DNA of 64,000 nt from Anaerocolumna xylanovorans DSM 12503 (GTDB lineage Bacteria > Bacillota > Clostridia > Lachnospirales > Lachnospiraceae), in assembly GCF_900143645.1 (NCBI RefSeq), contig NZ_FRFD01000005.1, positions 1 through 64,000 on the forward strand. The letters are read 5' to 3'. Positions 24,953 through 34,420 of the stretch are shown here, piece by piece. Made by a program: the position numbers and the translations under genes. How positions within the stretch are numbered: position 1 is the stretch's first letter; each line of letters opens with the position of its first letter. The notes below the pieces were generated by a model. It was not told the DNA's origin. It worked only from the letters and a program-made list of their open reading frames with translations, and made no database searches.

Positions 24953-25030
24953 GTATGAAAAATGCATTGCATTTTTCATACACAAATTTGTGCTGACGCC
25001 CAAATTTGCGGCGCGTTGGCAGCATGGAGG
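24953..25030 (+). promoter_or_regulatory. Hairpin-series leader of the sbcD-like gene
   Basis: Perfect 13-bp stem GTATGAAAAATGC / GCATTTTTCATAC (24953-24981), then palindrome CACAAATTTGTG (24981-24992), then a GC-rich foldback to 25023, ending in GGAGG (25026-25030). It shares ATTTGTGCTG with the leader at 4480. Confidence 0.6.
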
Positions 25031-25036
25031 ATTATT

Positions 25037-26107
25037 ATGAAATTCATTCATATAGCAGATGTACACCTTGGTGCCAGCCCCGACAGAGGATTTCCCTGGT
25101 CAGAGCAGAGGGCAAAAGATATCTGGGACGGCTTTTTTCATATAACGGAGATTTGTGAAAGAGAAGAGATAGACCTTTTGTTAATAGCAGGGGATTTATT
25201 TCATAAACAGCCTCTTCTTAGAGAATTAAAGGAAGTATCTTATGCTCTTGGAAGACTTTCTAAGACCCAGGTGGTTCTAATTGCGGGCAATCATGATTAC
25301 ATCAGCGAACGCTCTCCCTATACGGGCTTTTCCTGGACAGAAAATGTACATATGCTGATTAACCGTGATATGGACAGTATTTATCTTGAGAATATAAACA
25401 CAGAGGTTTATGGCTTTAGCTACCATGCAAGAGAGATAAAGGAGCCTCTTTATGATAAGATAACCCCCGGCTGCGCAGAGAGAATTAATATTTTACTTGC
25501 TCATGGAGGGACGGCAGATAACATCCCTATTGATAAGAATGCCCTGCTTCGCTCTGACTTTGATTATATTGCGCTGGGGCACATCCATAAGCCGGAATAC
25601 CTGGCGGAACGTATAGCATACTGCGGCTCCTTAGAACCCATGGATAAAAATGAGACAGGGGAGAGGGGCTTTATAAAAGGGGTAATTATAAAGGAAGAAG
25701 AGAAAAATACAATTCATTCAGAGTTCATTTCCCAGGCAAAGTGCCAGTATAAAAAGACGGCACTGACAATCCACCCGGGCATGACAAACGGAGAAATCCG
25801 TGATGGAATAAAAGCTGTAATCAAGAGTCAGGGAGAAGGACATATCTACCAATTCTGCCTTATGGGAAAGCGGGCAAGAGACATGATATTTGACAGAGAG
25901 AGTTTTCTTACCCTTGGAAATATCCTTGAGGTCACAGATAATACTCTTCCGGATTATGATTTTAAAGCCTTAAAGGAAGAGAACGAAGATAATATCATCG
26001 GACTCTATATCAAAGCAATAGAAGAAGGGGACTTTCCGAAGGAATTTGGGGAAAAAGCATTATATTATGGTATGGAAGCCCTTTTAGAAGCCAAGAATTA
26101 CAAATAA
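25037..26107 (+). CDS. DNA repair exonuclease, SbcD/Mre11/YhaO type
   Basis: A 356-residue metallophosphoesterase nuclease subunit. Metal-binding motifs in order are IADVHLG (Asp8, His10), AGDLFHK, GNHDY, LLAHGG and LGHIHKP. The following 100 residues fit a capping domain. ATG 25037 with GGAGG 6 nt upstream puts IADVHLG at the N-terminus, as usual; upstream in-frame codons lie in the hairpin leader. It is 11 bp from the SbcC-like ATPase gene and the two products should form one complex that processes DNA ends and hairpins. Confidence 0.85.
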   Translation: MKFIHIADVHLGASPDRGFPWSEQRAKDIWDGFFHITEICEREEIDLLLIAGDLFHKQPLLRELKEVSYALGRLSKTQVVLIAGNHDYISERSPYTGFSWTENVHMLINRDMDSIYLENINTEVYGFSYHAREIKEPLYDKITPGCAERINILLAHGGTADNIPIDKNALLRSDFDYIALGHIHKPEYLAERIAYCGSLEPMDKNETGERGFIKGVIIKEEEKNTIHSEFISQAKCQYKKTALTIHPGMTNGEIRDGIKAVIKSQGEGHIYQFCLMGKRARDMIFDRESFLTLGNILEVTDNTLPDYDFKALKEENEDNIIGLYIKAIEEGDFPKEFGEKALYYGMEALLEAKNYK

Positions 26108-26118
26108 GGAGAGAAAAG

Positions 26119-28242
26119 TTGCAATTTAGGGAGCTTAAAATAACGGATTTCGGAAAATTTCATCAGAAGAATATTTCCCTGAAAGAGGGTATCAACCTGG
26201 TTTACGGGGAAAATGAGACCGGCAAATCCACGGTTCACGCCTTTATCCGGGGAATGCTCTTTGGTATTGAAAAGCCCAGAGGAAGGGTTTCAAAAGAAGA
26301 TATCTATACCAGATACCAGCCATGGGATACTCCTGCGCTATACCGCGGAAGCCTGGATTTTACTCTGGAGGGAAAAGAGTACCGGATTATCCGCAATCTT
26401 GAGAAAAATCAGAAAAACACCACCCTTCTTGACTTAGAGACCGGAAGGGAACTGGGTAACGATAACAGTAAGATAAGAGAACTGCTGGGAGGGCTTACGG
26501 AATCGGGCTATATCAATACCGTAAGTATAGAGCAGCAGAAAATCAGGACAGGTACAGAGCTTGCGGGAGAAGTCCGGAATTATATTACCAATCTGTCCCT
26601 GGCTAAGAACAATGAAGTGGATGTGAATAAAGCTCTTACTTTCCTGCAGGGAAAGAAAAAAGAACTGGAAGGCAAACGGCCCTTAAAGGAACTAAAGGAA
26701 ACAAAAGAACTGATAGAGAAGGGAAAGGTCTTAGAACAGCGTGCTGACAGCCTTATGGATCAGCTGAATGCTGTTAAGTGTGACTTTCTTGCTGCGGAGG
26801 AGAGGTTAAATCATCAAAAGAATGACAACGCAGAAAGAGAAGAAACACCGCAATATGACGAGGCACTTCTTCGATATCCCCTTATGCAAAATAAACTGGA
26901 GAACTATGAGAAGAAAAAGGAACAGATAAGAGAGCTTCGGGAAAAAGCCGATGTCTTAAGAACAGAGACAGCAAAGACACAGTATCCGGGGAGTAATGAG
27001 CTTAAAAAGGATATGGAAGCCATTAAGAACACCGTTAAGGAGAGAGAAGAAATAGAAGCAGAAAAGGAACATCTGCTTTTGGAGGCTTCCGAAAAGAAAA
27101 GCAGGACGAGAAAAGCTCTTACCGGTGCATCACTATTATTTTTGGCAGGTTTACTGTCGCTTTTAATTGGTTTTACAGCACACAGTAAAGTCTGGCTGGC
27201 AGCCATCCCGTTTGTTCTTGCCGCTATGGCGGTATTTATAAGGTTCTATACAGGTACCCAAAGAGCAGCGAAAGAGTATGAAGAGGGCATAAAAGCTCTT
27301 GATGCTAAATATCAGAAAAACAAAAAGAAAATTGAAGAAGCCTTTGCGAAATACAATGTAAAAGAGGAAGAAGAGCTTACTGTTCTTTATGAGGCTTCCA
27401 TAAAGGCAGAAATGCAAAAAAAATTTACAGAAGGACAAATCAGGGAATACATAGGGCAGGAGGAACAATTAAAAGAGCTGGCAGCAGAAGAAAAGAAGGA
27501 GTTGCTTTCCTATCTGATGTTGATACCTGACTGGAAGGAAAAACTGCCTGACCGGCAATATGAACCGGAAGAAGAGGACCTTCTAAGGGTAAAAAGCTTT
27601 TTTACCGGAAAGAAAGAGGAACAGCAAAGAGCAAAAGAGGAGCTTTATAAGGAGAGGGACCGGTTGAAGCTTTTGACAGAACAAATCAAGTGGGAGCTTA
27701 ATTCTCTGGCAGATAATGAAGAAGAATTATTATTCTGTCAGGAGAAAGAAAGAGAACTCCTGGAAAAAGAAGAAGAAATAAAAACAGAGCTGGAGGCTGT
27801 CACAACAGCGATGGAGACCATAAAAGGCCTTTCCCAGAAAATTCATGATTCCTTTGGAACGGTACTAAACCGTAAGGTATCTTGCCTTGTGTCGGAACTT
27901 ACCGGAGATAAATACAGCAATATTAGGATAGATGAAAATCTTGAAATGAAGGCAGAGGTAGGGGATGAATATAAGGCTTGGGACAGATTGAGCACCGGAA
28001 CCATGGAGCAGCTTCTATTTGCCCTGCGGCTTGGTGTATCGGACATTCTCTATAACAAAGAGCTTCCTCTTCTTCTTGATGACTGCTTTGCCTATTATGA
28101 CGATAAAAGGACAAGAGCAGCTTTATCCTATCTCGCCGGGAGCAGCAGGCAGATACTTATTTTTACCTGCCACGGGAGAGAGAGGGAAATAATAAGGGAG
28201 CTTGGTATTTCTTATAACTACGTAGACTTGGGAGAAGCGTAA
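26119..28242 (+). CDS. SbcC/YhaN-like AAA ATPase with central coiled coils
   Basis: A 707-residue ABC-type ATPase. Walker A is YGENETGKST (about 29-38); the ABC signature region is LSTGTMEQLLFALRLG (about 622) and Walker B is LPLLLDDCF (about 649). Long charged coiled coils flank two hydrophobic helices at about 334-377, a feature of B. subtilis YhaN that may tether the complex to the membrane. It starts with TTG at 26119, AAGGAG upstream. It is the partner of the upstream nuclease. Shorter than typical SbcC and without an obvious zinc-hook CxxC, which fits YhaN better. Confidence 0.8.
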   Translation: MQFRELKITDFGKFHQKNISLKEGINLVYGENETGKSTVHAFIRGMLFGIEKPRGRVSKEDIYTRYQPWDTPALYRGSLDFTLEGKEYRIIRNLEKNQKNTTLLDLETGRELGNDNSKIRELLGGLTESGYINTVSIEQQKIRTGTELAGEVRNYITNLSLAKNNEVDVNKALTFLQGKKKELEGKRPLKELKETKELIEKGKVLEQRADSLMDQLNAVKCDFLAAEERLNHQKNDNAEREETPQYDEALLRYPLMQNKLENYEKKKEQIRELREKADVLRTETAKTQYPGSNELKKDMEAIKNTVKEREEIEAEKEHLLLEASEKKSRTRKALTGASLLFLAGLLSLLIGFTAHSKVWLAAIPFVLAAMAVFIRFYTGTQRAAKEYEEGIKALDAKYQKNKKKIEEAFAKYNVKEEEELTVLYEASIKAEMQKKFTEGQIREYIGQEEQLKELAAEEKKELLSYLMLIPDWKEKLPDRQYEPEEEDLLRVKSFFTGKKEEQQRAKEELYKERDRLKLLTEQIKWELNSLADNEEELLFCQEKERELLEKEEEIKTELEAVTTAMETIKGLSQKIHDSFGTVLNRKVSCLVSELTGDKYSNIRIDENLEMKAEVGDEYKAWDRLSTGTMEQLLFALRLGVSDILYNKELPLLLDDCFAYYDDKRTRAALSYLAGSSRQILIFTCHGREREIIRELGISYNYVDLGEA

Positions 28243-28287
28243 AGGCTTCCCTATCCGTTTTTATTCAGACGGTATAAAGAGGTATAT

Positions 28288-30681
28288 ATGGAAAATAATA
28301 AAAATAATTCGAGAAACAACGACACACGAAACCAGACAAACAGAGGTACAGGAAGCACTTCGGGCGGTAACGCACAGAGAAGCAGCGGTGCAGGTACCTC
28401 CCATAAGGACAGTGGTAATATGACAACAGGAAAGAATCACAAAAAGAAAAAAAATAAACGTTTAAGGCAAAAAGTAAGGCTGACAGTTTTAGCAGTATTT
28501 CTGGTGTTTTCCCTTCTTTTTCTGGCGGGCTGCCTGTTCTTTGACTATAAATACGGAGATGCCTTTGTGGAATATCAAAAGGAAGCCAATAAATTAGTCG
28601 GTGAATCAACCCCCGAGACCTTCAGGCAGATGGAGACCAGCCTGGTGTATGACAATAATAAGAAGCTTTTGTCTGTTTTAAAGGGTGAAAAGGATGTTTA
28701 TTATCTGACCTATGAGAATATCCCGCCGGATGTAGTGAAAGCAATGATTTCCATTGAGGATAAGAAGTTTTTGGATCATGGCGGAGTAGACCTCACAGCC
28801 AATATCCGTGCTGTTGTGGCACTGATAAAGCATAAGGGAAAGATTACACAAGGGGCCAGTACCATTACCCAGCAGCTTGCCAGAAATATCTTCTTATCCA
28901 ATGAGGTAAGCTATGAAAGGAAATTAAAGGAAATATTTTTTGCGGTAGACTTGGAGAAGAAGTACAGCAAGAAGCAGATAATGGAGTTCTATCTGAATAA
29001 TATTTATTTTGCCAATGGATATTACGGAATTCAGGCGGCCAGCAAGGGATATTTTAATAAGAATGTAAGTAAGCTAAGCCTTTCGCAAATTGCTTATCTT
29101 TGCGCCATTCCTAATAACCCTACCATATATGACCCCCTTGATTACCCGGAGAATACCTTAAAAAGAAGGGACCGTATCCTATACCAGATGTATAAGGACG
29201 GCAATATCAGCGAGGCAGAATATGACCAGGCCCTTACGGAAAAGATTAAGATTAAGACAAAGAAGCCGGACCGCAATAATTATGTGGAAACCTATATTTT
29301 CTATTGCGCTACAAGAGCCTTAATGGAGCAGCAGGGATTTGTCTTTAAGACAGAATTCGAATCGGATGACGATAAGAAGGAATACGAAAAGGAATACAAT
29401 GAGTTATACGCCAAGTACCAGAAATCTTTGTATTATGGCGGATACCGTATCTACACTTCCATTGATATGACAAAGCAGGAGGAGCTGCAAAAGGCTGTGG
29501 ATAATACTTTGGCAGACTTTACCGAAAAGAACAAAGATGGAATTTATAAATTCCAGGGAGCGGCAGTTTCCATTGACAACAAAACGGGAAGAGTAATTGC
29601 TATTGTAGGCGGCCGGTATCAGGAGTCACAAGGGATTACATTAAACCGTGCATACCAGAGCTTTCGCCAGCCCGGCAGCTCCATCAAGCCGCTGATTGTA
29701 TACACCCCGTCCTTTGAAAACGGCTATTATCCCGACAATGTGGTGGATGACCATAAATTCAAGGGAGGACCCTCCAATTCCGATGGGAAATACCTTGGAA
29801 AGATACCCCTAAGGAAAGCCGTGGAGATGTCCAGGAATACCATTGCCTGGCAGTTGTTTGAAGAACTGACCCCCAAGGTTGGTTTGTCCTATCTTTTAAA
29901 TATGAACTTTAATAGGATTGATAAGAATGATTATTATCCGGCAGCATCTCTTGGCGGCTTTACAAATGGTGTAAGTACCCTGGAGATGACTTCTGCCTAT
30001 GCCGCTCTTGAAAATGACGGTATATTCAGAAAGCCCACCTGTATTGTGACCATTAAGGATTCACAGGGAAATGTTATTGTAGACGATAAGATGATAAAGA
30101 AGCAGGTCTACAGTCAGAATTCAGCCCGCATGATGACCGACGTGCTGACAGGAGTTATAAAGAACGGTACCGGAAGAGGACTTGCCCTTGACAACATGAT
30201 AAGTGCAGGAAAGACAGGTACTACGAATGATAAAAAGGATGGGTGGTTTGTGGGATATACACCTTACTATACTACCGGTGTCTGGGTGGGCTATGATATT
30301 CCGAAAACAAGCAGCGGCTTAGCCGGTGCTACCTATCCCGGAACTATTTGGAAGACCTATATGAATGTGATTAATAAAGGCCTTGAAAATGTTTCCTTCC
30401 CTTCCTATACCGATACCAGATCGGATGAAGAGAAGGCAAAGGATCAGGGAATTACGCCGACTCCAACCGAAACACCGACACCAACTCCCACGGAAACGCC
30501 TACGCCAACTCCAACAGATACCATTACGGAGGAACCGACAGAACCGGATGACGAAGGAGATACGGAAATAACAGAAGAACCAACGGAGGAACCAACCGAA
30601 GAGCCGGGTGATGGAGAAGATACTGGAGAAGGCGGAGATAACCAGGGAACGGATAATGGCGGGAATACGTTTGTTCCATAG
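28288..30681 (+). CDS. Class A penicillin-binding protein (PBP1A-like)
   Basis: A 797-residue bifunctional peptidoglycan synthase. A basic Asn/Ser-rich cytoplasmic tail precedes one transmembrane helix (about 65-85). The GT51 glycosyltransferase has SIEDKKFLDHGG (catalytic Glu near 157) and GASTITQQLARN. The transpeptidase has SSIK (Ser464), SRN (from 515) and KTG (from 642). The last 95 residues are a Thr/Pro and Glu-rich tail with TPTPTETP repeats, probably spanning the wall. AGAGG precedes the ATG. Followed by a strong terminator. Confidence 0.92.
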   Translation: MENNKNNSRNNDTRNQTNRGTGSTSGGNAQRSSGAGTSHKDSGNMTTGKNHKKKKNKRLRQKVRLTVLAVFLVFSLLFLAGCLFFDYKYGDAFVEYQKEANKLVGESTPETFRQMETSLVYDNNKKLLSVLKGEKDVYYLTYENIPPDVVKAMISIEDKKFLDHGGVDLTANIRAVVALIKHKGKITQGASTITQQLARNIFLSNEVSYERKLKEIFFAVDLEKKYSKKQIMEFYLNNIYFANGYYGIQAASKGYFNKNVSKLSLSQIAYLCAIPNNPTIYDPLDYPENTLKRRDRILYQMYKDGNISEAEYDQALTEKIKIKTKKPDRNNYVETYIFYCATRALMEQQGFVFKTEFESDDDKKEYEKEYNELYAKYQKSLYYGGYRIYTSIDMTKQEELQKAVDNTLADFTEKNKDGIYKFQGAAVSIDNKTGRVIAIVGGRYQESQGITLNRAYQSFRQPGSSIKPLIVYTPSFENGYYPDNVVDDHKFKGGPSNSDGKYLGKIPLRKAVEMSRNTIAWQLFEELTPKVGLSYLLNMNFNRIDKNDYYPAASLGGFTNGVSTLEMTSAYAALENDGIFRKPTCIVTIKDSQGNVIVDDKMIKKQVYSQNSARMMTDVLTGVIKNGTGRGLALDNMISAGKTGTTNDKKDGWFVGYTPYYTTGVWVGYDIPKTSSGLAGATYPGTIWKTYMNVINKGLENVSFPSYTDTRSDEEKAKDQGITPTPTETPTPTPTETPTPTPTDTITEEPTEPDDEGDTEITEEPTEEPTEEPGDGEDTGEGGDNQGTDNGGNTFVP

Positions 30682-30736
30682 GTTCTGTTATAAAAAATAT
30701 TATAAAAGATATTTAACAGGTAATATCAAAATTTAA

Positions 30737-30776
30737 GGGTATGTAACCACGAAGGTTACATACCCTTTTTTCTTTT
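30737..30776 (+). terminator. Strong intrinsic terminator after the PBP gene
   Basis: Perfect 12-bp stem GGGTATGTAACC / GGTTACATACCC, 5-nt loop, then TTTTTTCTTTTG. Confidence 0.92.
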
Positions 30777-30854
30777 GTTTATTACAGCATTTTCTTTTGT
30801 ATAACTATTATATCGGCATGTAAATCGAAAACATTATAGATTCCGACAAAAAAA

Positions 30855-32024
30855 TTATTTTTTTACTCTGGCCAAAATGTTCTGGATTCTTTCAGTAGGA
30901 TTCAAAAGCTTACTGATAGAGGAATCATGGTTCAAGGTGTCTATTAAGAGAGCAATGTATTTGCTCATGTCTACATTGATATAATAAGGCTTTGATAAAA
31001 GCTCTTCTGTCTGGTAAACCAAATTGGTGGTAAGCACTCGGTAGATTAAGCCTTGCTCATAGGCTTCATCAAATTTCTGGAGCCCGTTGGTAAATAATCC
31101 GAAGGTAGAAGCAACAAAGATTCTGCCGGCCTTTCTTCTCTTTAATTCCTTGGCAACGTCAATCATACTTTCACCGGAGGAGATCATATCATCAATGATA
31201 AGCATATCTTTTCCTTCGATATCAGAGCCTAAGAATTCATGGGCAACAATTGGATTACGGCCGTTTACGATAGTAGTATAATCACGGCGTTTATAGAACA
31301 TACCCAGGTCTACGCCCAGTACGTTAGCGAAATAAATGGCACGGTTCATGCCGCCTTCGTCGGGGCTGATTACCATCATGTTATCGGAGCTTATCTTTAA
31401 GTCCGGTACATGGTTTACAAGAGCCTTGATAAATTGGTAGGTAGGCTGAACGGTTTCGAAACTTTTTAAAGGAATAGCATTTTGTACACGGGGGTCATGG
31501 GCATCAAAGGTAATAATGCTTTCCACTCCCATATTGGTCAGTTCCTGTAAGGCCAGGGCGCAGTCAAGGGATTCTCTGGAGCTTCTTCTATGCTGTCTGC
31601 TTTCATAAAGAAAAGGCATGATAACAGTAATTCTTCTTGCCTTTCCGCCGACTGCTGCAATGATCCTCTTCAAATCCTGATAGTGGTCATCGGGTGACAT
31701 ATGATTGGTATGTCCGCATACCGTGTAAGTTAAACTGTAGTTGCAAACGTCCAGAAGCAGATAAAGGTCGGAACCACGAACTGATTCTTTGATAACACCC
31801 TTTGCTTCACCGGTACCAAATCTCGGGCAGTAAGCATCAATAAGGTAGGAGTCACGTTGATATCCTGCAAAAGCAATGGTTGAAGTATGTTCGCTTTCTC
31901 TTGCTTTACGCCAGTCCACAATGTAGTCATTTACCTTTTGACCAAGAGATTTACTGCTTTCTAGTGCAATAATACCCAAGGTACCGACGGGAATCGTTTC
32001 TAGTATTTTTTCTTGCTGCGGCAT
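30855..32024 (-). CDS. prs: Ribose-phosphate pyrophosphokinase (long clostridial variant)
   Basis: A 389-residue PRPP synthase, making phosphoribosyl pyrophosphate from ribose 5-phosphate and ATP for nucleotide, His and Trp synthesis. Visible motifs are MPFLYESRQHRR (flexible-loop region) and the PRPP-binding loop DMLIIDDMISSGESM. It is about 75 residues longer than the usual 310-320 residue enzyme, with extra sequence at both ends, and the PRPP loop reads SSGES where TAGT is usual. GGAGG lies upstream of the ATG. It has a gap of 109 bp to dnaC and may be transcribed alone. Confidence 0.85.
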   Translation of the reverse strand: MPQQEKILETIPVGTLGIIALESSKSLGQKVNDYIVDWRKARESEHTSTIAFAGYQRDSYLIDAYCPRFGTGEAKGVIKESVRGSDLYLLLDVCNYSLTYTVCGHTNHMSPDDHYQDLKRIIAAVGGKARRITVIMPFLYESRQHRRSSRESLDCALALQELTNMGVESIITFDAHDPRVQNAIPLKSFETVQPTYQFIKALVNHVPDLKISSDNMMVISPDEGGMNRAIYFANVLGVDLGMFYKRRDYTTIVNGRNPIVAHEFLGSDIEGKDMLIIDDMISSGESMIDVAKELKRRKAGRIFVASTFGLFTNGLQKFDEAYEQGLIYRVLTTNLVYQTEELLSKPYYINVDMSKYIALLIDTLNHDSSISKLLNPTERIQNILARVKK

Positions 32025-32133
32025 TTCGTTTGACCTCCAATTAATTTTAGGGAGTTGATAAGTATCTTAAACCCCGTTGTTTACGATAAAATGTCCATTA
32101 ACGTTATACCATTATCGGGATAGTTAGTCAAGG

Positions 32134-33120
32134 CTAAAACAGTTTTTTTAGTCGAATATCCTCGCCTATAATTTTTAGCAGGGTGAAATTGCTGGCAATC
32201 CTTGAGAAAACTCTTTCACTGTATAGACTGTTTATATTGTCAAGGGACAAGTTGGTAGAGATAATGGTGGATTTGTTTCTTAACAGTCTTTCATTAATGC
32301 AAAGATACAGCTGCACATTCACAAAGGAGTTGTTAAGCTCTGTACCCAGATCATCAATGATAAGCAGGTTACAGTCTAAAATATATTCAAACTGGCTTTG
32401 GGATTCGAAATTATCTTCCCCTCTGCCGAATTTGTTCTTTTCCAGGATATCAAAGAGCTGGAAGGCGGTCAGGTAAATGACGGTAAAGGCCTTATCTAAA
32501 AGCTCTTTTGCAATGCAGTTGGCCAGAAAGGTTTTGCCGACACCGGTATTTCCGTATAATAGAAGATTTCCTTTCGCGGTATCAAAGTTGTCAATGTAAG
32601 ACTTGCATTCCTTTACCACCCGGATAATATTCTCTCTGGGAGTCATATTCAAAGAGGGCTCCACGTAAGTCTCATCATAATAATCAAGAGAAAATGTATT
32701 GAAATTTTCCCTGCCGATAGCCTCCTTCATATTGGACTGGGAGTAGACAATATCGACAATAGCCTGCTTAAAACAGTGACATTTTTCATTGCCTATATAT
32801 CCGGTATCCCTGCAGTCGGGGCATTGGTAATGGAGCTTTAAAAAATCTTCCGGATAACCGTTTGCTTTAAGCAGAGCAGCACGTTTTTTTTCTGCACTTC
32901 CGGCCACCTGCTTTAGGGTATCCAGCGCATCCTCATTGCCGGTCAGCATTTCTTTGGCACTGCTGATAGCACAGGTTACAATCTCATCGTCGATTTCTTT
33001 CAGGGCGGGGATTTTTCCATATGCCTCCTCCATGCGGGTATCAAGCTCATGTTTGGCCTCAAGCTGCCTGTTATCATAATCCCTTAAGATTTTGTTATAT
33101 TGATAATTTTTAAGAGCCAT
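32134..33120 (-). CDS. DnaC/DnaI-like helicase loader ATPase
   Basis: A 328-residue AAA+ protein. An N-terminal helical part is followed by a cysteine cluster (CPDCRDTGYIGNEKCHC, about 99-115) that can bind zinc, as in DnaI. The ATPase core has Walker A LLYGNTGVGKTFLAN (about 187) and Walker B CNLLIIDDLGTE, plus the sensor region STNLSLDNINSLYSERVFSR. It loads the replicative helicase at the origin and at restarted forks. It lies 24 bp downstream of the DnaD-domain gene, the standard Clostridia arrangement. Confidence 0.85.
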   Translation of the reverse strand: MALKNYQYNKILRDYDNRQLEAKHELDTRMEEAYGKIPALKEIDDEIVTCAISSAKEMLTGNEDALDTLKQVAGSAEKKRAALLKANGYPEDFLKLHYQCPDCRDTGYIGNEKCHCFKQAIVDIVYSQSNMKEAIGRENFNTFSLDYYDETYVEPSLNMTPRENIIRVVKECKSYIDNFDTAKGNLLLYGNTGVGKTFLANCIAKELLDKAFTVIYLTAFQLFDILEKNKFGRGEDNFESQSQFEYILDCNLLIIDDLGTELNNSFVNVQLYLCINERLLRNKSTIISTNLSLDNINSLYSERVFSRIASNFTLLKIIGEDIRLKKLF

Positions 33121-33144
33121 AGGGTAAAATCTCCTTTAATTGCA

Positions 33145-34323
33145 TCAATTCATTTTCTTTTGCAGAAGCTTCTGTTCCATGGAGGAATAGTCGGCGTCTG
33201 TATAGGAACGCTGGGGGAAAGCATTAAAACGGTTCTGGGAAGAAGGACGCGGCTGCTGTGGTGCCTTATTATAATTATTTACGGCTGTGCTGGCTTTTGC
33301 AGCATCAGTTGCATGTTCTTTATCCAGCTTGCTGATTTGGGACAACTCTTTTACACCTTTTTTATGCCAGTTCTCCAAAATCTTATCCGTATATTTAAAA
33401 TCGGGCTTCTGGGTCAGAAGAATCGTACGGTTGCAGGCTTCTATGATAATTTCAATGGAAAAGGCGAATTTATTCAGCCATTTCTCTATGTACTGCTTTT
33501 CAATCTGTCCTGGGGCCCGGTTTAATCCGAAAGCCTTATTGATAGCATTGTAATTACTGTTGTACAGGGCCGTGCTTGCCTCTGCCTTTTCTACGGTATC
33601 AATTCCTTCCTCTGCCCAGGAAAGAGCCACAGCTTCTATGTAGGAAGGATTTTTCTTGTTTTTTGAAATACAGTATTCGTACAGATACATAATAAGCTCT
33701 GCGGAAAATCCAAGGCTTTCGTACAAATACAGGATTAATTGCATGTCCGAAGGCTTTATTAAGCGCTCCAGATAGATTTCTATGATATTTAAGAGCCACT
33801 TTACCTCATCATTTTCTGTAAGTTGTTTTATTTGGGCCTCGGAGTAAGTGGGCTTTTCAAACAGGTGGTGTCTGGGGGGCTCTGCCGTTTTGGATGTTGC
33901 AATTTCTTCGTAAGAGGCCTGCGGTGTTTCCAAAGGGTATTTTTTTTCATCAGCAAGTTTCGCATCCCTGGCAGCTTCGCTTGGAACAGCCTCATGACTT
34001 TCCCTGCTGTCCGGTGTTTTGTAATCCGGCTCGTTAACAGTAATCGAGACAATCTCCTGCTGCTCATTTCTTTCCAAAGTAATCAGGCTGACTTTTTCCC
34101 AATAGCACAGAGCACGAATAATATCTTTTTCCGTTTCATCCAGATGGTCGGCTATGGATGATATGGTAATTCCAACATCAGTAGAGCTGTTCATACAGCG
34201 AAGCAGATAAAGATATACTTTTACGTAGGAACCGCTGGCAACGGGCATATATTCATCAATAAAACAGTTAGGCACAAGGGTCACGCCCCGTTCACGGCTG
34301 GAATTTAATAGTATTGCACTCAT
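33145..34323 (-). CDS. DnaD-domain replication initiation protein
   Basis: A 392-residue protein. Residues 1-110 form a winged-helix DnaD N-terminal domain (YMPVASGSYVKVYLYLLRCM, SIADHLDETEKDIIRALCYWE). A low-complexity linker follows. Two C-terminal DnaD/DnaB-like domains cover about 165-245 (IYLERLIKPSDMQLILYLYE ... WAEEGIDTVEKA) and 250-325 (NRAPGQIEKQYIEKWLNKF ... KGVKELSQI). The YxxxIxxW-like motif for DNA binding is recognisable. It helps DnaA recruit the helicase loader encoded next to it. The gene is headed by a cluster of DnaA boxes. Confidence 0.85.
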   Translation of the reverse strand: MSAILLNSSRERGVTLVPNCFIDEYMPVASGSYVKVYLYLLRCMNSSTDVGITISSIADHLDETEKDIIRALCYWEKVSLITLERNEQQEIVSITVNEPDYKTPDSRESHEAVPSEAARDAKLADEKKYPLETPQASYEEIATSKTAEPPRHHLFEKPTYSEAQIKQLTENDEVKWLLNIIEIYLERLIKPSDMQLILYLYESLGFSAELIMYLYEYCISKNKKNPSYIEAVALSWAEEGIDTVEKAEASTALYNSNYNAINKAFGLNRAPGQIEKQYIEKWLNKFAFSIEIIIEACNRTILLTQKPDFKYTDKILENWHKKGVKELSQISKLDKEHATDAAKASTAVNNYNKAPQQPRPSSQNRFNAFPQRSYTDADYSSMEQKLLQKKMN

Positions 34324-34355
34324 TTTCTTAAACCTCTCATTTCCTTTGTAAAGCT

Positions 34356-34384
34356 ATTGTATCATAGTCTAAAGTACTTGAAAA
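34356..34384 (-). promoter_or_regulatory. Candidate dnaD-dnaC promoter
   Basis: On the minus strand TTTTCA (34384-34379), 17 bp, TACAAT (34361-34356), 32 bp before the dnaD ATG. The nearest DnaA box is 37 bp upstream of the -35 box. Confidence 0.5.
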
Positions 34385-34420
34385 TAGGCTAAATTTTGAA
34401 AGGCTTTTCAAGAAAAAAAT

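Noticed and set aside
30471..30660. Tandem short repeats at the 3' end of the PBP gene, considered as a CRISPR-like or minisatellite array
   Set aside because: They are in-frame codons for a Thr/Pro and Glu repeat tail, common in clostridial surface proteins.
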